64,000 nucleotides of DNA from the NCBI GenBank assembly GCA_016840405.1, contig JAEOSK010000012.1, positions 1 through 64,000 on the forward strand, in the 5' to 3' direction. A program made the position numbers and the translations under genes. The stretch comes from Candidatus Hermodarchaeum yapensis (lineage in GTDB: Archaea > Asgardarchaeota > Hermodarchaeia > Hermodarchaeales > Hermodarchaeaceae). Shown here piece after piece: positions 1 through 8,725 of this stretch. The notes beneath the pieces are model-generated. The model did no database searches. It worked only from the letters and a program-made list of their open reading frames with translations, and was not told where the DNA came from. The first letter of the stretch is position 1; each line of letters starts with the position of its first letter.

Positions 1-82
1 CGGCTGGCGAAATAGCGGCATAAGTCTTTATCGTGTGTGTCTGCTCTAGATACAAATCCCAATGAGTGTACTCAATAGGTTG

Positions 83-472
83 TCATTTTTTGCGTGGGCG
101 TGAAAAGCGTTCTCGAATCATTTTTTCTAAAGGCAAGGGGTCAACATCACCCCCACCCAGTATTACTTCCATAATGTTTTCGAAGAGTTCTCCATTTAGT
201 CTTTCATAAAGGGCAACTATTGCTGCAAAGGCATCGCAATCCTGAAGACATTCGTGCAGTTTGTCTTTTTCCTCAGGTCTCGAATAGAGAGCATAGCACC
301 CAGCCTTACAGGGACTAATTGGTGGTGGAGAAATCCTAGTAAGCGGCGTGAATTGTACAGCTGAAATGAATCGTTCTGCGGTGGTGCGATGAAGCATTGT
401 ATGGCAATGTTTACATTTTATAGCTTCGACTTTGATTTCTTCTTTACAATATGGACATGAATTATTACCCAT
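83..472 (-). CDS. Zinc-ribbon protein with extra CX3C pairs
   Basis: Function unknown; 129 residues, soluble. CPYC at 6-9 and CKHC at 20-23 form a classical zinc ribbon. Further on, two CX3C pairs (55/59 and 75/79) flank a charged helix and could bind a second metal or form disulphides. The start at 472 is preferred because GGAGG lies about 7 bases upstream; an in-frame ATG at 517 would add 15 residues ahead of the ribbon with no ribosome site. The gene reads leftward from the TATA element at 531-540. Ribbon assignment is firm, role is not. Confidence 0.72.
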   Translation of the reverse strand: MGNNSCPYCKEEIKVEAIKCKHCHTMLHRTTAERFISAVQFTPLTRISPPPISPCKAGCYALYSRPEEKDKLHECLQDCDAFAAIVALYERLNGELFENIMEVILGGGDVDPLPLEKMIRERFSRPRKK

Positions 473-530
473 TGCAATCCCTCCTTTGTATCCACCATAT
501 GGCAGAAATTGAATCACTTAGGTCCAAGCC

Positions 531-540
531 ATTATATATT
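531..540. promoter_or_regulatory. Near-symmetric TATA element
   Basis: ATTATATATT is nearly self-complementary and stands between the leftward zinc-ribbon gene and a rightward stretch. It is at a suitable distance for transcription in both directions: about 26 bases before position 560 on the plus strand, and ahead of the leader of the gene starting at 472 on the minus strand. Confidence 0.45.
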
Positions 541-559
541 TGTTTTTTAGGGAAGCAAT

Positions 560-667
560 ATAACCACAACGACCACAACCAGAGTTGTCAAGGATTCATG
601 CCAAGTTGATGTTGAACTCAAGGCGAAGTTAGTTGGAGGAAAAGAAGCCCTTGAAGTTGAATCTTAG
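560..667 (+). CDS. Possible 35-codon leaderless ORF with ATA start
   Basis: After an in-frame TAG at 548-550 this frame stays open to TAG at 665-667 and reads like a small protein: a threonine run, then RVVKDSCQVDVELKAKL. No ATG, GTG or TTG is in frame; the only start at the expected leaderless position, about 26 bases after TATA 531-540, is ATA, which is rare. A T-rich tract follows at once. It may instead be a short non-coding RNA. The rest of the 323-base gap up to 840 holds nothing else I can support. Confidence 0.2.
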   Translation: MTTTTTTRVVKDSCQVDVELKAKLVGGKEALEVES

Positions 668-681
668 CATTTTTCTTTTTA
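668..681 (+). terminator. T-rich tract after the small unit
   Basis: The eleven bases TTTTTCTTTTT follow directly after the stop at 667. Archaeal RNA polymerase commonly stops at such tracts, so this may end the short transcript that starts near 560. Confidence 0.35.
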
Positions 682-840
682 TTGATAGTGGATAAGGATT
701 ATAACCAGAAATGTAGATGGTATTTTTCAAGGCTAGCTTCACCTTAAATAAGAAAGTGACAAAATCGTTATGTGTCAAGGTCTTAAAGGGAAGAAAAGAA
801 AGCCAGCTCCTCTCTAAATAGCGAAAAAGGATGGATCTTA

Positions 841-2046
841 GTGGACCAAAAAAACACAACTTTACTCATCACTGGCGCTTCTCATGGTTTGGTTCACTTG
901 TTAATGCTTGCGCTTCCTTTTATCACTGCTAAACTCTTACTAATCACACCAGTACCTCCTGGGACGGAAGGGCTCGTGGTAATATTGCTGAATACTCCTG
1001 CCTATTTCATATTCGGCTTTGGTGCTCTTCCAGCTGGAGTAATGAGCGACCGCATTGGTCCCCGTCTAACAATTGCACTCGGATTACTCCTTTCCATCGG
1101 TTCCGGAATTGCCCTCTTTTTCCTCTGGCCATTCGGAATTGGGATGATTGCCTTACTCTTCGTAGTTTATGCCTTTGGGGCAGGACTCTATCATCCTGCC
1201 GGAACAGCCTGGGTTTCAAATACTTTTGAAAAGGATCGGGGGAAAGCTTTGGGGCGTCATGGTATTGGGGGCAGTTTCGGACAACTGGCAGCTCCTCTCA
1301 TCTCAGCATTTATTCTGAGTACCGTGTTCTGGCCGGTTATCTTTCTCTTTTTAGCCGGTGTTGGATTTGTATTAGCCTTTGTGTTACTTCGAGTGCATAT
1401 TGAACCCCATACAGTTCAAGTTGAACCCGAAAAAGATACGAACTCGTCAAGAGGCTTTTTCAGCCGAATGACACCTGTCGTCATGATAATTGTTACACTG
1501 GTTTTCGCTGGAAGAGGAATGCTTTATCGGGGAGCAGTTACCGCTCTTCCAATTTATATCACCGATGAGATTGGAGCACTGCTCTTGCTAGCAGGATTCC
1601 TTGGTACTCTTGTCTATGTAGGAGGGATATTTGGTCAGGAATTGGGTGGACGGCTCACTGATAATTTTGGTTGGAAAAATACGCTCGTCTACATGTCCTT
1701 GTTAACTAGTATCTCCTTGTTACTCCTCTCAATCCCATACGCGCCAACACTGTTCAATGATGCTCTGCTCATCTTTGCCATCTTACTTTTTGGATTCTCC
1801 TTTTTCTCAGCTCAAGCAGCAAGTAACACCATGGTAGCTGACCTTTCAGATCCCCAAAGCCGAGGTCTAGTATTTGGTTGGAGCTTCTTTGCACGGTTTG
1901 GGCTTGGTGCATTCGGTATAGTCATAATTGGTCTAAGCCAGGTCTACCTTGGTAGTTGGATTTACGGTTTCTATGCCATGGCTCTGCTAGGGATACTCTC
2001 AGCCGTTTTAGTTCCCCTTGTTTATCAACGACAGACAAGGGAGTAA
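841..2046 (+). CDS. Major facilitator superfamily transporter
   Basis: A 401-residue protein with twelve predicted membrane helices, the usual size for a single-unit MFS secondary transporter. The loop between helices 2 and 3 carries GVMSDRIGPR, the family signature DRxGRR in variant form, and a second copy, GGRLTDNFGWKN, sits in the second half as expected from the internal duplication. Starts at GTG 841 with no clear ribosome site. A short gap separates it from an ABC transporter pair on the same strand. Substrate cannot be told from sequence; a drug or metabolite exporter is a reasonable guess. Confidence 0.82.
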   Translation: MDQKNTTLLITGASHGLVHLLMLALPFITAKLLLITPVPPGTEGLVVILLNTPAYFIFGFGALPAGVMSDRIGPRLTIALGLLLSIGSGIALFFLWPFGIGMIALLFVVYAFGAGLYHPAGTAWVSNTFEKDRGKALGRHGIGGSFGQLAAPLISAFILSTVFWPVIFLFLAGVGFVLAFVLLRVHIEPHTVQVEPEKDTNSSRGFFSRMTPVVMIIVTLVFAGRGMLYRGAVTALPIYITDEIGALLLLAGFLGTLVYVGGIFGQELGGRLTDNFGWKNTLVYMSLLTSISLLLLSIPYAPTLFNDALLIFAILLFGFSFFSAQAASNTMVADLSDPQSRGLVFGWSFFARFGLGAFGIVIIGLSQVYLGSWIYGFYAMALLGILSAVLVPLVYQRQTRE

Positions 2047-2111
2047 AGAAAGTTTACGGCATCCGAAGTTTTTTAGCCATCAATTCTTTTGGTAAACATA
2101 GGAGACAAACT

Positions 2112-2924
2112 ATGACTGAACACATCATGGGAAATGGCGTTCCAATTGTGGCAACCCAGTTAGTGCGAAATTTTGGTGAAACTGTTGCCGTGAACCAACT
2201 TTCATTCAAAGTTCACGCTGGGGAAATCTATGGGCTTCTTGGACCCAATGGTGCCGGCAAAACTACCACGGTGAGAATGGTCAGCGGGTTGCTTCCACCT
2301 ATTGAAGGTGAGGTCCAAGTGTTTGGATTTAATCCTATGACCCAGCCTATTGAGGTGAAAAAACGGATTGGACTTGTTCCTGAAGATCACATTCTTTACG
2401 AGTCATTGACTCCTCGAGAGTTTTTTAATTTCGTTGCCTCTGTACGCCGTTTAAATCAATCTGAAGTTGAAAATCGGATGCTCTCCCTCATTGATGCCTT
2501 CGAGTTCGCTGAATATTATGACAAACCTATTGCCACCTTGAGCCATGGTAACCGACAGAAGGCCAGTATCATGTCAGCACTGATTCATGATCCTCCATTA
2601 CTTGTCTTGGACGAACCTTTTAGTGGGCTAGATGCACGAACGGTCCGTGTCTTGAAAGATATTTTGAATATCCATTTAGAAAATGGCGGTGGCATACTAT
2701 TTAGTAGTCATATTCTCGAAGTGGCTGAAAGCCTCTGTGATCGTATTGGTATCATTGATGAGGGAAGAATGGTCGCTGAAGGAACGGTGAGCGAACTCCG
2801 AGAAATGGTGAAATCGCATGGTTCTTTGGAAGAGATCTTTCTTCGTGCTGTCCAACAAGACGAAGAAGTTGCTGAAACTGTAAAGGCGCTGCGTAAAGCA
2901 CTGGCGAAAAATACTAGTCTCTAA
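2112..2924 (+). CDS. ABC transporter ATP-binding protein
   Basis: Soluble ATPase subunit, 270 residues, of an ABC exporter whose membrane partner follows 22 bases downstream. Walker A is GPNGAGKT, Walker B is LLVLDEP, the D-loop is SGLDA and the switch histidine is in SSHILE. The signature is LSHGNRQK rather than LSGGQ, as seen in ABC-2 type export ATPases. The ATG at 2112 is used because AGGAGA lies just upstream; the frame is open further back into the MFS gene but without a ribosome site. Confidence 0.9.
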   Translation: MTEHIMGNGVPIVATQLVRNFGETVAVNQLSFKVHAGEIYGLLGPNGAGKTTTVRMVSGLLPPIEGEVQVFGFNPMTQPIEVKKRIGLVPEDHILYESLTPREFFNFVASVRRLNQSEVENRMLSLIDAFEFAEYYDKPIATLSHGNRQKASIMSALIHDPPLLVLDEPFSGLDARTVRVLKDILNIHLENGGGILFSSHILEVAESLCDRIGIIDEGRMVAEGTVSELREMVKSHGSLEEIFLRAVQQDEEVAETVKALRKALAKNTSL

Positions 2925-2946
2925 TTTCTTGGGCGGTTGACAAGAC

Positions 2947-4641
2947 GTGGTTGAAGACTCAGAGCTGAAACATAACATTAGTTGGGGCGAAGCCTGGAGA
3001 ATTGCAGGCAAAATTGCCTTTGAAGTTCAGTTTCGATCTGCGATGTCTATGAGTCAAGGGGCGGTGACTCAAACTATCGAAAAGCAGATTGAAAAAGCTC
3101 GTAGCAATGCTCGGTTCAATAAACTTATGGTAACCCTTTTCATTGGAATGCTAGCTGCTGTGTTTGGATTTACAATCTGGGGCGCTGTGACTGGTGCCTT
3201 TGGTATACAAATCGAATACCAATGGGTTACGGTTGCCTTAACAGTTTCAGTATTTTGCCTAGTGGGTTTCGCCTTCCTGGTATTTTGGGGAATTATGGTA
3301 TCTACTTCGTTCATTTCCACTAATGCACCTGCAATTGGTCAATACTTACCAGTTTCCCAGTCCGATACTGGCAAGCTCGCCTTACTATCCTACATTCGCT
3401 TGTTCGATGCCCAAATGTTCACCGTCTTATTGGCGTTTCCTATCGCATATGGGGTCGCTACTCAATCCATCCTAGGAACATTAGCCTGTTTTGGTGCGTT
3501 TCTCATCACAGTTGGAATCGCAATCACTGCCATGCTTATTCTCGCCCTTTATTTCTATACGCGGATTCAAAGCGCTGGGGGATCACGACTCAGCTCAATA
3601 ATACGGCTTCTTTTCATCTTTTTATGGGTCATTGCTATTCTCGGCTTTTCTCTCTCCTTCCAACTCATCAGCATGCTAATTCCCCTACTGGAAGGTCTAG
3701 CAATCAGCCTAGCGCCCATCTGGTCTGTTCTTTACTTTTGCTATCCCTTTTCACTGGGCACCTTTGTTGTTCTAGCTTCAGGGATTCCTAGTACACCACT
3801 ATTCTGGTTGGATTTTCTTGTGGTTCCCCTATATGGATTCTTGGCTTTTTGGGGAGTCCGATGGGCTCGCAGATTCCTCGTTCAAGTCGGTACGGAAGGA
3901 ATTATTCAAACCGGTCCTAGTATTATCCAACCTGCTACAGTCAAGGTCAAAAGACTAAGCATGGCATTATTTCGGAAAGACTTACGCATTGCAACACGTA
4001 CACCTGGGCAAGCAATCATGTTTTTCCTTCCACTAGTAATGATGATTCCAATCTTCTTACAATTTATAGGGGACGTGGGAGTCATCAGCTTAACAGATGT
4101 CGTCATCTCCATTGCCATTCCTACCATCATGATGGGCTTCTTCTCCATCTTCTTCCTTGGTGTCGAAGCTCGAGGAATGTCTTACACCTTGACTCTTCCC
4201 TTGAAAACCAAGAACATCCTCAAATCCAAAGCACAACTCATTGCCATCATGAGCATATCCATCCCCATCTTTCTCATCATTGTCTCTTTGTTCAAACCCT
4301 TAAACAATCCCGTTTCCTATTTTCTGGCGATGTCTCAGATAGTAGTTGTCTATGTTACCGCGTATCTTTCACTTATTATATTCACTCGAATTATCGGGGG
4401 AGGACGGTTAATTGGGTTTCAAATCGGACAACACGTATCACAAATGATATTGGTAGGCATCGTTACATTTTTCCTCGCGGTTATTCCCATCGGCTTGTTC
4501 GGAATCACTTATCTTGTTACACGAATTCTAACCGAGTCTATTCCAATAGCTTCTATAGTTGGGTTAGCGGGTCTTTGGTCCGGAATCCTCATCACCTATC
4601 TCATTGCCAAATTATTTGAAACGAAGCTTCTTAAAGACTAA
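2947..4641 (+). CDS. ABC-2-like multispanning permease
   Basis: Membrane subunit of 564 residues, probably partner of the ATPase just upstream. About twelve hydrophobic helices fall in two groups around a soluble loop near residues 305-340. The N-terminus (SWGEAWRIAGKIAFEVQFRSAMS) is an amphipathic cytoplasmic stretch. Starts at GTG 2947; no other start fits. Size and layout match two-in-one ABC-2 exporter permeases of archaea rather than importers, and no binding-protein gene is near. Cargo unknown. Confidence 0.8.
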   Translation: MVEDSELKHNISWGEAWRIAGKIAFEVQFRSAMSMSQGAVTQTIEKQIEKARSNARFNKLMVTLFIGMLAAVFGFTIWGAVTGAFGIQIEYQWVTVALTVSVFCLVGFAFLVFWGIMVSTSFISTNAPAIGQYLPVSQSDTGKLALLSYIRLFDAQMFTVLLAFPIAYGVATQSILGTLACFGAFLITVGIAITAMLILALYFYTRIQSAGGSRLSSIIRLLFIFLWVIAILGFSLSFQLISMLIPLLEGLAISLAPIWSVLYFCYPFSLGTFVVLASGIPSTPLFWLDFLVVPLYGFLAFWGVRWARRFLVQVGTEGIIQTGPSIIQPATVKVKRLSMALFRKDLRIATRTPGQAIMFFLPLVMMIPIFLQFIGDVGVISLTDVVISIAIPTIMMGFFSIFFLGVEARGMSYTLTLPLKTKNILKSKAQLIAIMSISIPIFLIIVSLFKPLNNPVSYFLAMSQIVVVYVTAYLSLIIFTRIIGGGRLIGFQIGQHVSQMILVGIVTFFLAVIPIGLFGITYLVTRILTESIPIASIVGLAGLWSGILITYLIAKLFETKLLKD

Positions 4642-4669
4642 TGTTGGTTTCGAAAAACACCAGCAAAGC

Positions 4670-4701
4670 AACTCAGAGGATTTGTTGTTATCCTCGGAGT
4701 T
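4670..4701. terminator. Convergent-end hairpin over the isf stop
   Basis: Arms 4670-4681 and 4690-4701 pair over 12 positions with one A/G mismatch around an 8-base loop (TTGTTGTT). It lies between the permease end (4641) and the leftward flavoprotein gene; the loop and right arm include that gene's stop codon at 4688-4690. It can form in both transcripts. Confidence 0.55.
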
Positions 4702-5299
4702 TGTTTGAAACGGAAATAAGACGATCGACGGTTTTATGGAGTGTTTTTAATCCTTGTTTATCAGCCTCTGCTCCCGCGGCTTTCTTATCCTTTGACCAAA
4801 TGGTAGCTCCGAGATTAGCTCCAAAGGCTCCACCTCCAATTGAAAAAATGAGATTAATCATGTAAAAGTCATGAATTGAGCGTAATGTGGGTTCTTGGCC
4901 GCCAACGCGATCTCCACCTATTGCTGCCGCTGCACCAATTTTTCCTTCAAACACCGTTGGGTTCTTTGCTACCATCGCACGTGTGCGATCTAAGAGGGTT
5001 TTGAGTTGTCCACTAATATTGCCTTGATACACGGGACTTCCAAGAATGTAAGCATCAGCCCATTCTAAGAGCTCATAAACTTCTTCCATGTCATCCTTGA
5101 AGACACAACCTTCTCGGGTTCGAATGCAGTGGTCACAATGAATGCAAAAGTTGAGCTTCTTATCCATAACGGAAAAGTATTGGGTGTCTGCGTTATACTT
5201 CTCTTTGGCATGTCGTAGGGCTTCTTGAATTACGAATTCTGTGGCAGCTTTTCGTGGGCTTCCGGACACTCCCAACACTCGAAGGGGTCTATTACTCAT
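4688..5299 (-). CDS. Iron-sulfur flavoprotein (Isf), NADPH-dependent FMN reductase family
   Basis: A 203-residue flavodoxin-fold protein that in this family binds FMN and one 4Fe-4S cluster and passes electrons from ferredoxin. The FMN phosphate loop is GVSGSPRKAATE near the N-terminus, followed by the compact cluster motif CIHCDHCIRTREGC (C-x2-C-x2-C-x5-C), the hallmark of Isf. ATG at 5299 is chosen because GGTGG stands just upstream; a GTG nine bases earlier overlaps that site. It is divergent from an AfpA-like gene, and archaeoflavoprotein AfpA is known as an electron donor to Isf in Archaeoglobus. Confidence 0.85.
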   Translation of the reverse strand: MSNRPLRVLGVSGSPRKAATEFVIQEALRHAKEKYNADTQYFSVMDKKLNFCIHCDHCIRTREGCVFKDDMEEVYELLEWADAYILGSPVYQGNISGQLKTLLDRTRAMVAKNPTVFEGKIGAAAAIGGDRVGGQEPTLRSIHDFYMINLIFSIGGGAFGANLGATIWSKDKKAAGAEADKQGLKTLHKTVDRLISVSNKLRG

Positions 5300-5434
5300 A
5301 GAATCCACCAGCGTATACCTTGTGGTTCTGATTTTTCTACCTTATCGATTCTCTACTCTCAGGGGAAAAGTTCTCTAGGACAAGAAGCAATGAAAATAAG
5401 CACTTATACTCAATGAAATTGTAAGGGATTGATG

Positions 5435-5983
5435 ATGACTGTGAAGTTTGCTTGGGCAATAACTGGAGCTGGGGATTATATGACTGACTCAATTCAAGTG
5501 ATGAAAGAAATTGTAACCGAGTACGATGTTAAAGTGCTGGTGTTTCTTTCAAAAGCGGGTATCCAAGTGATTAAATGGTACAAACTTATGGAAGACTTGA
5601 AGACCATTAGTCCAAAGATACGAACCGAAATCGACGCAAATACTCCATTCATTGCTGGGAAGCTCCAAAAGGGCACATACCGGTTCCTTGTAGTAATGCC
5701 CGCAACTGCAAACACTGTGGCAAAAATCGCCTACGGCATCGCAGACACCTTGATTACGAATTCTGTGGCTCAAGCCATGAAGACCGCTGTTCCCATTTAC
5801 ATTTACCCCGTAGATCAAACACCGGGTAGTGTTACAACCGTGTTACCAAGCGGAGAGAAAATGGAGCTAACCACTCGGAAAGTTGATCTTGAAAATGTTG
5901 AGCGGCTCCGCTCAATGACGAGTATGACCGTTCTTGCCCACCCCTCCGAGATGAAAACCCATCTTCAAAAATATCTTGAATAA
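5435..5983 (+). CDS. Archaeoflavoprotein, AfpA-like
   Basis: A 182-residue flavoprotein of the HFCD/flavoprotein fold. It opens with WAITGAGDYM and holds the phosphate-binding MPATANTVAKIAYGIADTLITNSVAQAMK segment near residues 86-115, typical of AfpA and dihydromethanopterin reductase-like proteins. The role inferred is electron shuttling between ferredoxin and the iron-sulfur flavoprotein encoded divergently next door. ATG at 5435 gives a better gap to the AAGGG at 5423-5427 than ATG 5432 or TTG 5429. DmrB-type reductase is the main alternative. Confidence 0.75.
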   Translation: MTVKFAWAITGAGDYMTDSIQVMKEIVTEYDVKVLVFLSKAGIQVIKWYKLMEDLKTISPKIRTEIDANTPFIAGKLQKGTYRFLVVMPATANTVAKIAYGIADTLITNSVAQAMKTAVPIYIYPVDQTPGSVTTVLPSGEKMELTTRKVDLENVERLRSMTSMTVLAHPSEMKTHLQKYLE

Positions 5984-5990
5984 AGTGCAT

Positions 5991-6437
5991 TCATAATTTG
6001 GGAAGTAATCCTGCCTCCGTTAGCAGTCTCTGTGTATCTTCATGGATTTCATTACGAATTTTCGTAAGATCCTCTTTTGCGAACCAAGCGCCTTCTCCGA
6101 CATCAGAGGCTGGTTCAAAATCCCCCTGTGTAACCTTGGCAACAACATCCAGATAGACAATATGGTCGAGAAGGGAACCATCAGAATCCCGAATTATTCG
6201 CTCCATGGGACGCACCCAGTGGAGAATGCGAATTTCTAATCCGGTCTCTTCTCGAACCTCTCGTCGGACCCCATCCTCCAATGATTCACCGGGATCAAGA
6301 CGACCTCCAGGACAAATGAATTTTCCCGCCCAGAACCCTTTCTTTTCAGGACCATGTTTGACTAGCAACACTCTATCTTGCTTGTCGAGAATCACGGCGC
6401 CGACGCAAGGAACGATTCGTCCAGTCATGAAAATCAA
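5991..6437 (-). CDS. Nudix hydrolase
   Basis: A 148-residue pyrophosphohydrolase for nucleoside diphosphate-linked substrates. The Nudix box GX5EX7REUXEEXGU is intact (GGRLDPGESLEDGVRREVREE, then TGL), preceded by the usual beta-strand pair beginning RIVPCVGAVI. TTG at 6437 is preferred because AAGGAAG lies about 6 bases ahead; ATG at 6428 is possible. It is convergent with the archaeoflavoprotein gene (7 bases between stops). It resembles the MutT/8-oxo-dGTPase branch, but specificity cannot be read from sequence. Confidence 0.85.
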   Translation of the reverse strand: MIFMTGRIVPCVGAVILDKQDRVLLVKHGPEKKGFWAGKFICPGGRLDPGESLEDGVRREVREETGLEIRILHWVRPMERIIRDSDGSLLDHIVYLDVVAKVTQGDFEPASDVGEGAWFAKEDLTKIRNEIHEDTQRLLTEAGLLPKL

Positions 6438-6591
6438 CGTGTCTTCCTTATCCTAGTTCTGTTGTTAAATGTCTCCTGTTTCACAACCAATCGGGGTTTT
6501 TGGAAAGAGAAACGCTTAAATTGGTTCAGGGGCAACGCCCTTAATCACCATATTACTTCATGACCATAAAATAATTGTGAGGTCGTCATCG

Positions 6592-7659
6592 ATGGGTACA
6601 ATCAAGATTGCTCTTGTTGGTATTGGTAACTGTGCCAGCAGTCTCGTGCAAGCACTCCATCATTACGGGAATCCAAGTCAAGCAACTGAAAGTGCTGGGC
6701 TCGCTCATCCAATGCTTGGTAACTATGCTGTGAGTGATATCGAAGTTGTTGCAGCTTTTGATGTGAATAAACACAAAGTTGGGAAGCCTCTCAATAAGGC
6801 GATTTTTGCAACACCAAATAATGCTCCAAAATTTGGTGATATTCCAGGAATGAAGATCATTGTGCAACGAGGACCAACCCTTGACGGAATAACCCCCGAA
6901 CTCCAAGAGCTAGTTGAAGAAAGTGACGCCAAACCAGTCGATGTAGCAGCCAAACTCAAAGAAAGTGGAGCCCAGATTTTAGTTGGTCTACTTCCAAGTG
7001 GGGCTAGTGAAGCTACGCACTTCTACGCGGATGCTGCCCTGAAAGCCGGGTGTGGGTATGTCAATGCGTCACCAGTTCTTCTTGCTAGTGACCCTGAATG
7101 GGCTCAACTTTTCAGATCAGCAAATCTTCCCTTGGTCGGTGATGACTTGATGAGCCAATTGGGTGCCACAGCACTTCATCGGGCCCTCTTGGATTTTCTG
7201 GTAAAACGTGGTGTCCGTATTGTAGAAAGTTATCAACTTGATGTTGGTGGCGGAACGGAATCACTCGAGTCTCTTCATCGCGCTCGTGATCAAAAACGTA
7301 GCCTAAAAACACAAAGTGTTTCAGCAGAAGTGCCATATGAAGTGCCTGTCACTGCCGGGTCATCTGATTACGTGTACTTTATGGGTAATCGCCGTGAGAG
7401 CTACTTTTACCTCCGTGGTCGATATATTGGTGATGCGGATTTCAAAATAGATCTCCGGTTAATAAGTCAAGATGCTCCCAATAGCACTTCCATTCTCCTT
7501 GATGTTATCCGAGGAGTGCAAATTGGGTTTGATCGGGGGTTTGTAGGTCCGATTGATGCAGTGTGCTCATATGGGTTCAAAGCGCCGCCTCGTTCATATC
7601 CCCTTTCTCTGAGTGAGGCTATCTTTGAGCATTTCATTCGAAGTACTCGACCCATCTAA
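6592..7659 (+). CDS. ino1: Inositol-3-phosphate synthase, archaeal type
   Basis: Converts glucose 6-phosphate to 1L-myo-inositol 1-phosphate with NAD, the committed step to inositol head groups of archaeal ether lipids. 355 residues, the short archaeal form. Visible: NAD-binding GIGNCASSLVQAL at the N-terminus, NASPVLLASDPEW, and the catalytic-core signature DDLMSQLGATALHRALLDF followed by ESYQLDVGGGTES. ATG 6592 is preceded by TGAGGT at 8 bases; the upstream GTG 6577 overlaps that site and is unlikely. The next gene, a RimK-like ligase, is 82 bases downstream with its own TATA. Confidence 0.88.
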   Translation: MGTIKIALVGIGNCASSLVQALHHYGNPSQATESAGLAHPMLGNYAVSDIEVVAAFDVNKHKVGKPLNKAIFATPNNAPKFGDIPGMKIIVQRGPTLDGITPELQELVEESDAKPVDVAAKLKESGAQILVGLLPSGASEATHFYADAALKAGCGYVNASPVLLASDPEWAQLFRSANLPLVGDDLMSQLGATALHRALLDFLVKRGVRIVESYQLDVGGGTESLESLHRARDQKRSLKTQSVSAEVPYEVPVTAGSSDYVYFMGNRRESYFYLRGRYIGDADFKIDLRLISQDAPNSTSILLDVIRGVQIGFDRGFVGPIDAVCSYGFKAPPRSYPLSLSEAIFEHFIRSTRPI

Positions 7660-7679
7660 ATAGTCGGTTTCCACCGTTC

Positions 7680-7690
7680 TTTTATAAGCA
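7680..7690 (+). promoter_or_regulatory. TATA box of the RimK-like gene
   Basis: CTTTTATAAGC, about 55 bases before the ATG at 7742, implying a short leader and transcription separate from the upstream synthase. Confidence 0.4.
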
Positions 7691-7741
7691 ATGGAGTGAA
7701 ACGACCCTAGGTCATGTCAATATGAGACCCAAGGGTTGTGA

Positions 7742-8632
7742 ATGATAATGCGAATTGGAATTGCCATGAGTCGGGATCGCCCCAATTGGCCTGTCCGACG
7801 ACTAATTCGTGTGTTAGACTCCCGTTCTTGCGAAGCTGTTACTTTTCGCTTAAAAGACATCTCGGTCCACATGGATTCCGAGAGGATGCAGTTTCTACTA
7901 CCCCGGCGACGTCCTCTTGAAGTTAATGGGTTGATTCTTCGAAGTATTGGAGGCGGTTCCACCGATCAAATTACAAGTCGGATTTCAGTATTGGAGGCGA
8001 TGGAATTCTCCGGAATTCGCGTTTTCAACAGTGCCTATAGTCATAGGCGGGCAAAGGATAAACTCGCTACCCTTGTGTGGTTAGCCCATCATGGCATTCC
8101 GATCCCCCAAACCACTGTCACAGAACGACTCGCTGTAGCCGTGGCGAGCACTAAGCGTTACAAGGATATCGTGTCTAAACCGTTACGTGGGTCTCAAGGA
8201 CAAGGGATTTTCCGACTAGATGATCCTGACCTTGCATTTCGAATTTTCAAGATTCTCCAAACCGCAAATCAGACCATGCTCATCCAAGAATTCATCGAGA
8301 CTCCGGGTCGGGATATTCGGGTCTTCGTTGTAGGAAATCGAGTCATTGGGGCGATGTATCGGTATGCGAAACCTGGGGCTTGGAAAACCAATGTCTCACG
8401 AGGCGGGAAACCAGAAGAATGTCCAATATCAAAGGATCTTGAGAAATTGGCTATAAATGCATCAAAGGCAATGCAAATGGATTTTGCTGGTATTGACATC
8501 CTCGAATCGAAGACAGGGCTCGTGGTGAGTGAGGTCAACTCGGCTCCGAACTGGAGTGGATTACAGAAGGCAATAGGAATTGATGCAGCTGAAGAAATCA
8601 TTGACCACATACTTCGGCAATTGGAGGCGTAA
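7742..8632 (+). CDS. RimK-like ATP-grasp ligase
   Basis: A 296-residue ATP-grasp enzyme that would join an amino acid, classically L-glutamate, to a carboxylate. ATP-grasp features are seen in order: NSAYSHRRAKDKLATLVWLAHHGIPIP, the KPLRGSQGQGI nucleotide loop, the IQEFIETPGRDIRVFVVGN strand with its basic and acidic ligands, and the metal-binding E and N in VSEVNSAPNW. Relatives include RimK, LysX, CofF and MptN; the glycine-rich loop and overall length look closest to MptN/CofF-type cofactor glutamylating enzymes, but no cofactor pathway gene adjoins. ATG 7748 is an alternative start. Confidence 0.8.
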   Translation: MIMRIGIAMSRDRPNWPVRRLIRVLDSRSCEAVTFRLKDISVHMDSERMQFLLPRRRPLEVNGLILRSIGGGSTDQITSRISVLEAMEFSGIRVFNSAYSHRRAKDKLATLVWLAHHGIPIPQTTVTERLAVAVASTKRYKDIVSKPLRGSQGQGIFRLDDPDLAFRIFKILQTANQTMLIQEFIETPGRDIRVFVVGNRVIGAMYRYAKPGAWKTNVSRGGKPEECPISKDLEKLAINASKAMQMDFAGIDILESKTGLVVSEVNSAPNWSGLQKAIGIDAAEEIIDHILRQLEA

Positions 8633-8652
8633 TCTGGGACAAAAAGAGAAAG

Positions 8653-8725
8653 GAGGGAGAGCGGTGCGGATAGCATCGCACCTCCCTCACTGTGATTTTT
8701 GTTAAAATACTGGACCGCAAGGTCC
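8653..8725 (+). ncRNA. Tandem RNA hairpins after the ligase gene
   Basis: Hairpin one: outer stem 8653-8658/8683-8688 and inner stem 8663-8668/8677-8682 (GGTGCG/CGCACC) with a 4-base bulge and 8-base loop. A T-rich stretch follows. Hairpin two: GGACC/GGTCC at 8712-8725 closed by a GCAA tetraloop, a very stable GNRA form. Together they start 20 bases after the stop at 8632. A terminator is the simplest reading; a stable structured RNA is possible. Confidence 0.4.

Noticed and set aside
629-859. Leftward 76-codon frame upstream of the MFS gene
   Set aside because: Composition is unlike a protein, there is no ribosome site, and it overlaps the MFS promoter and start.
4641-4865. Rightward 74-codon frame after the ABC permease
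   Set aside because: It lies opposite the iron-sulfur flavoprotein gene and its residues mirror that gene's codons.
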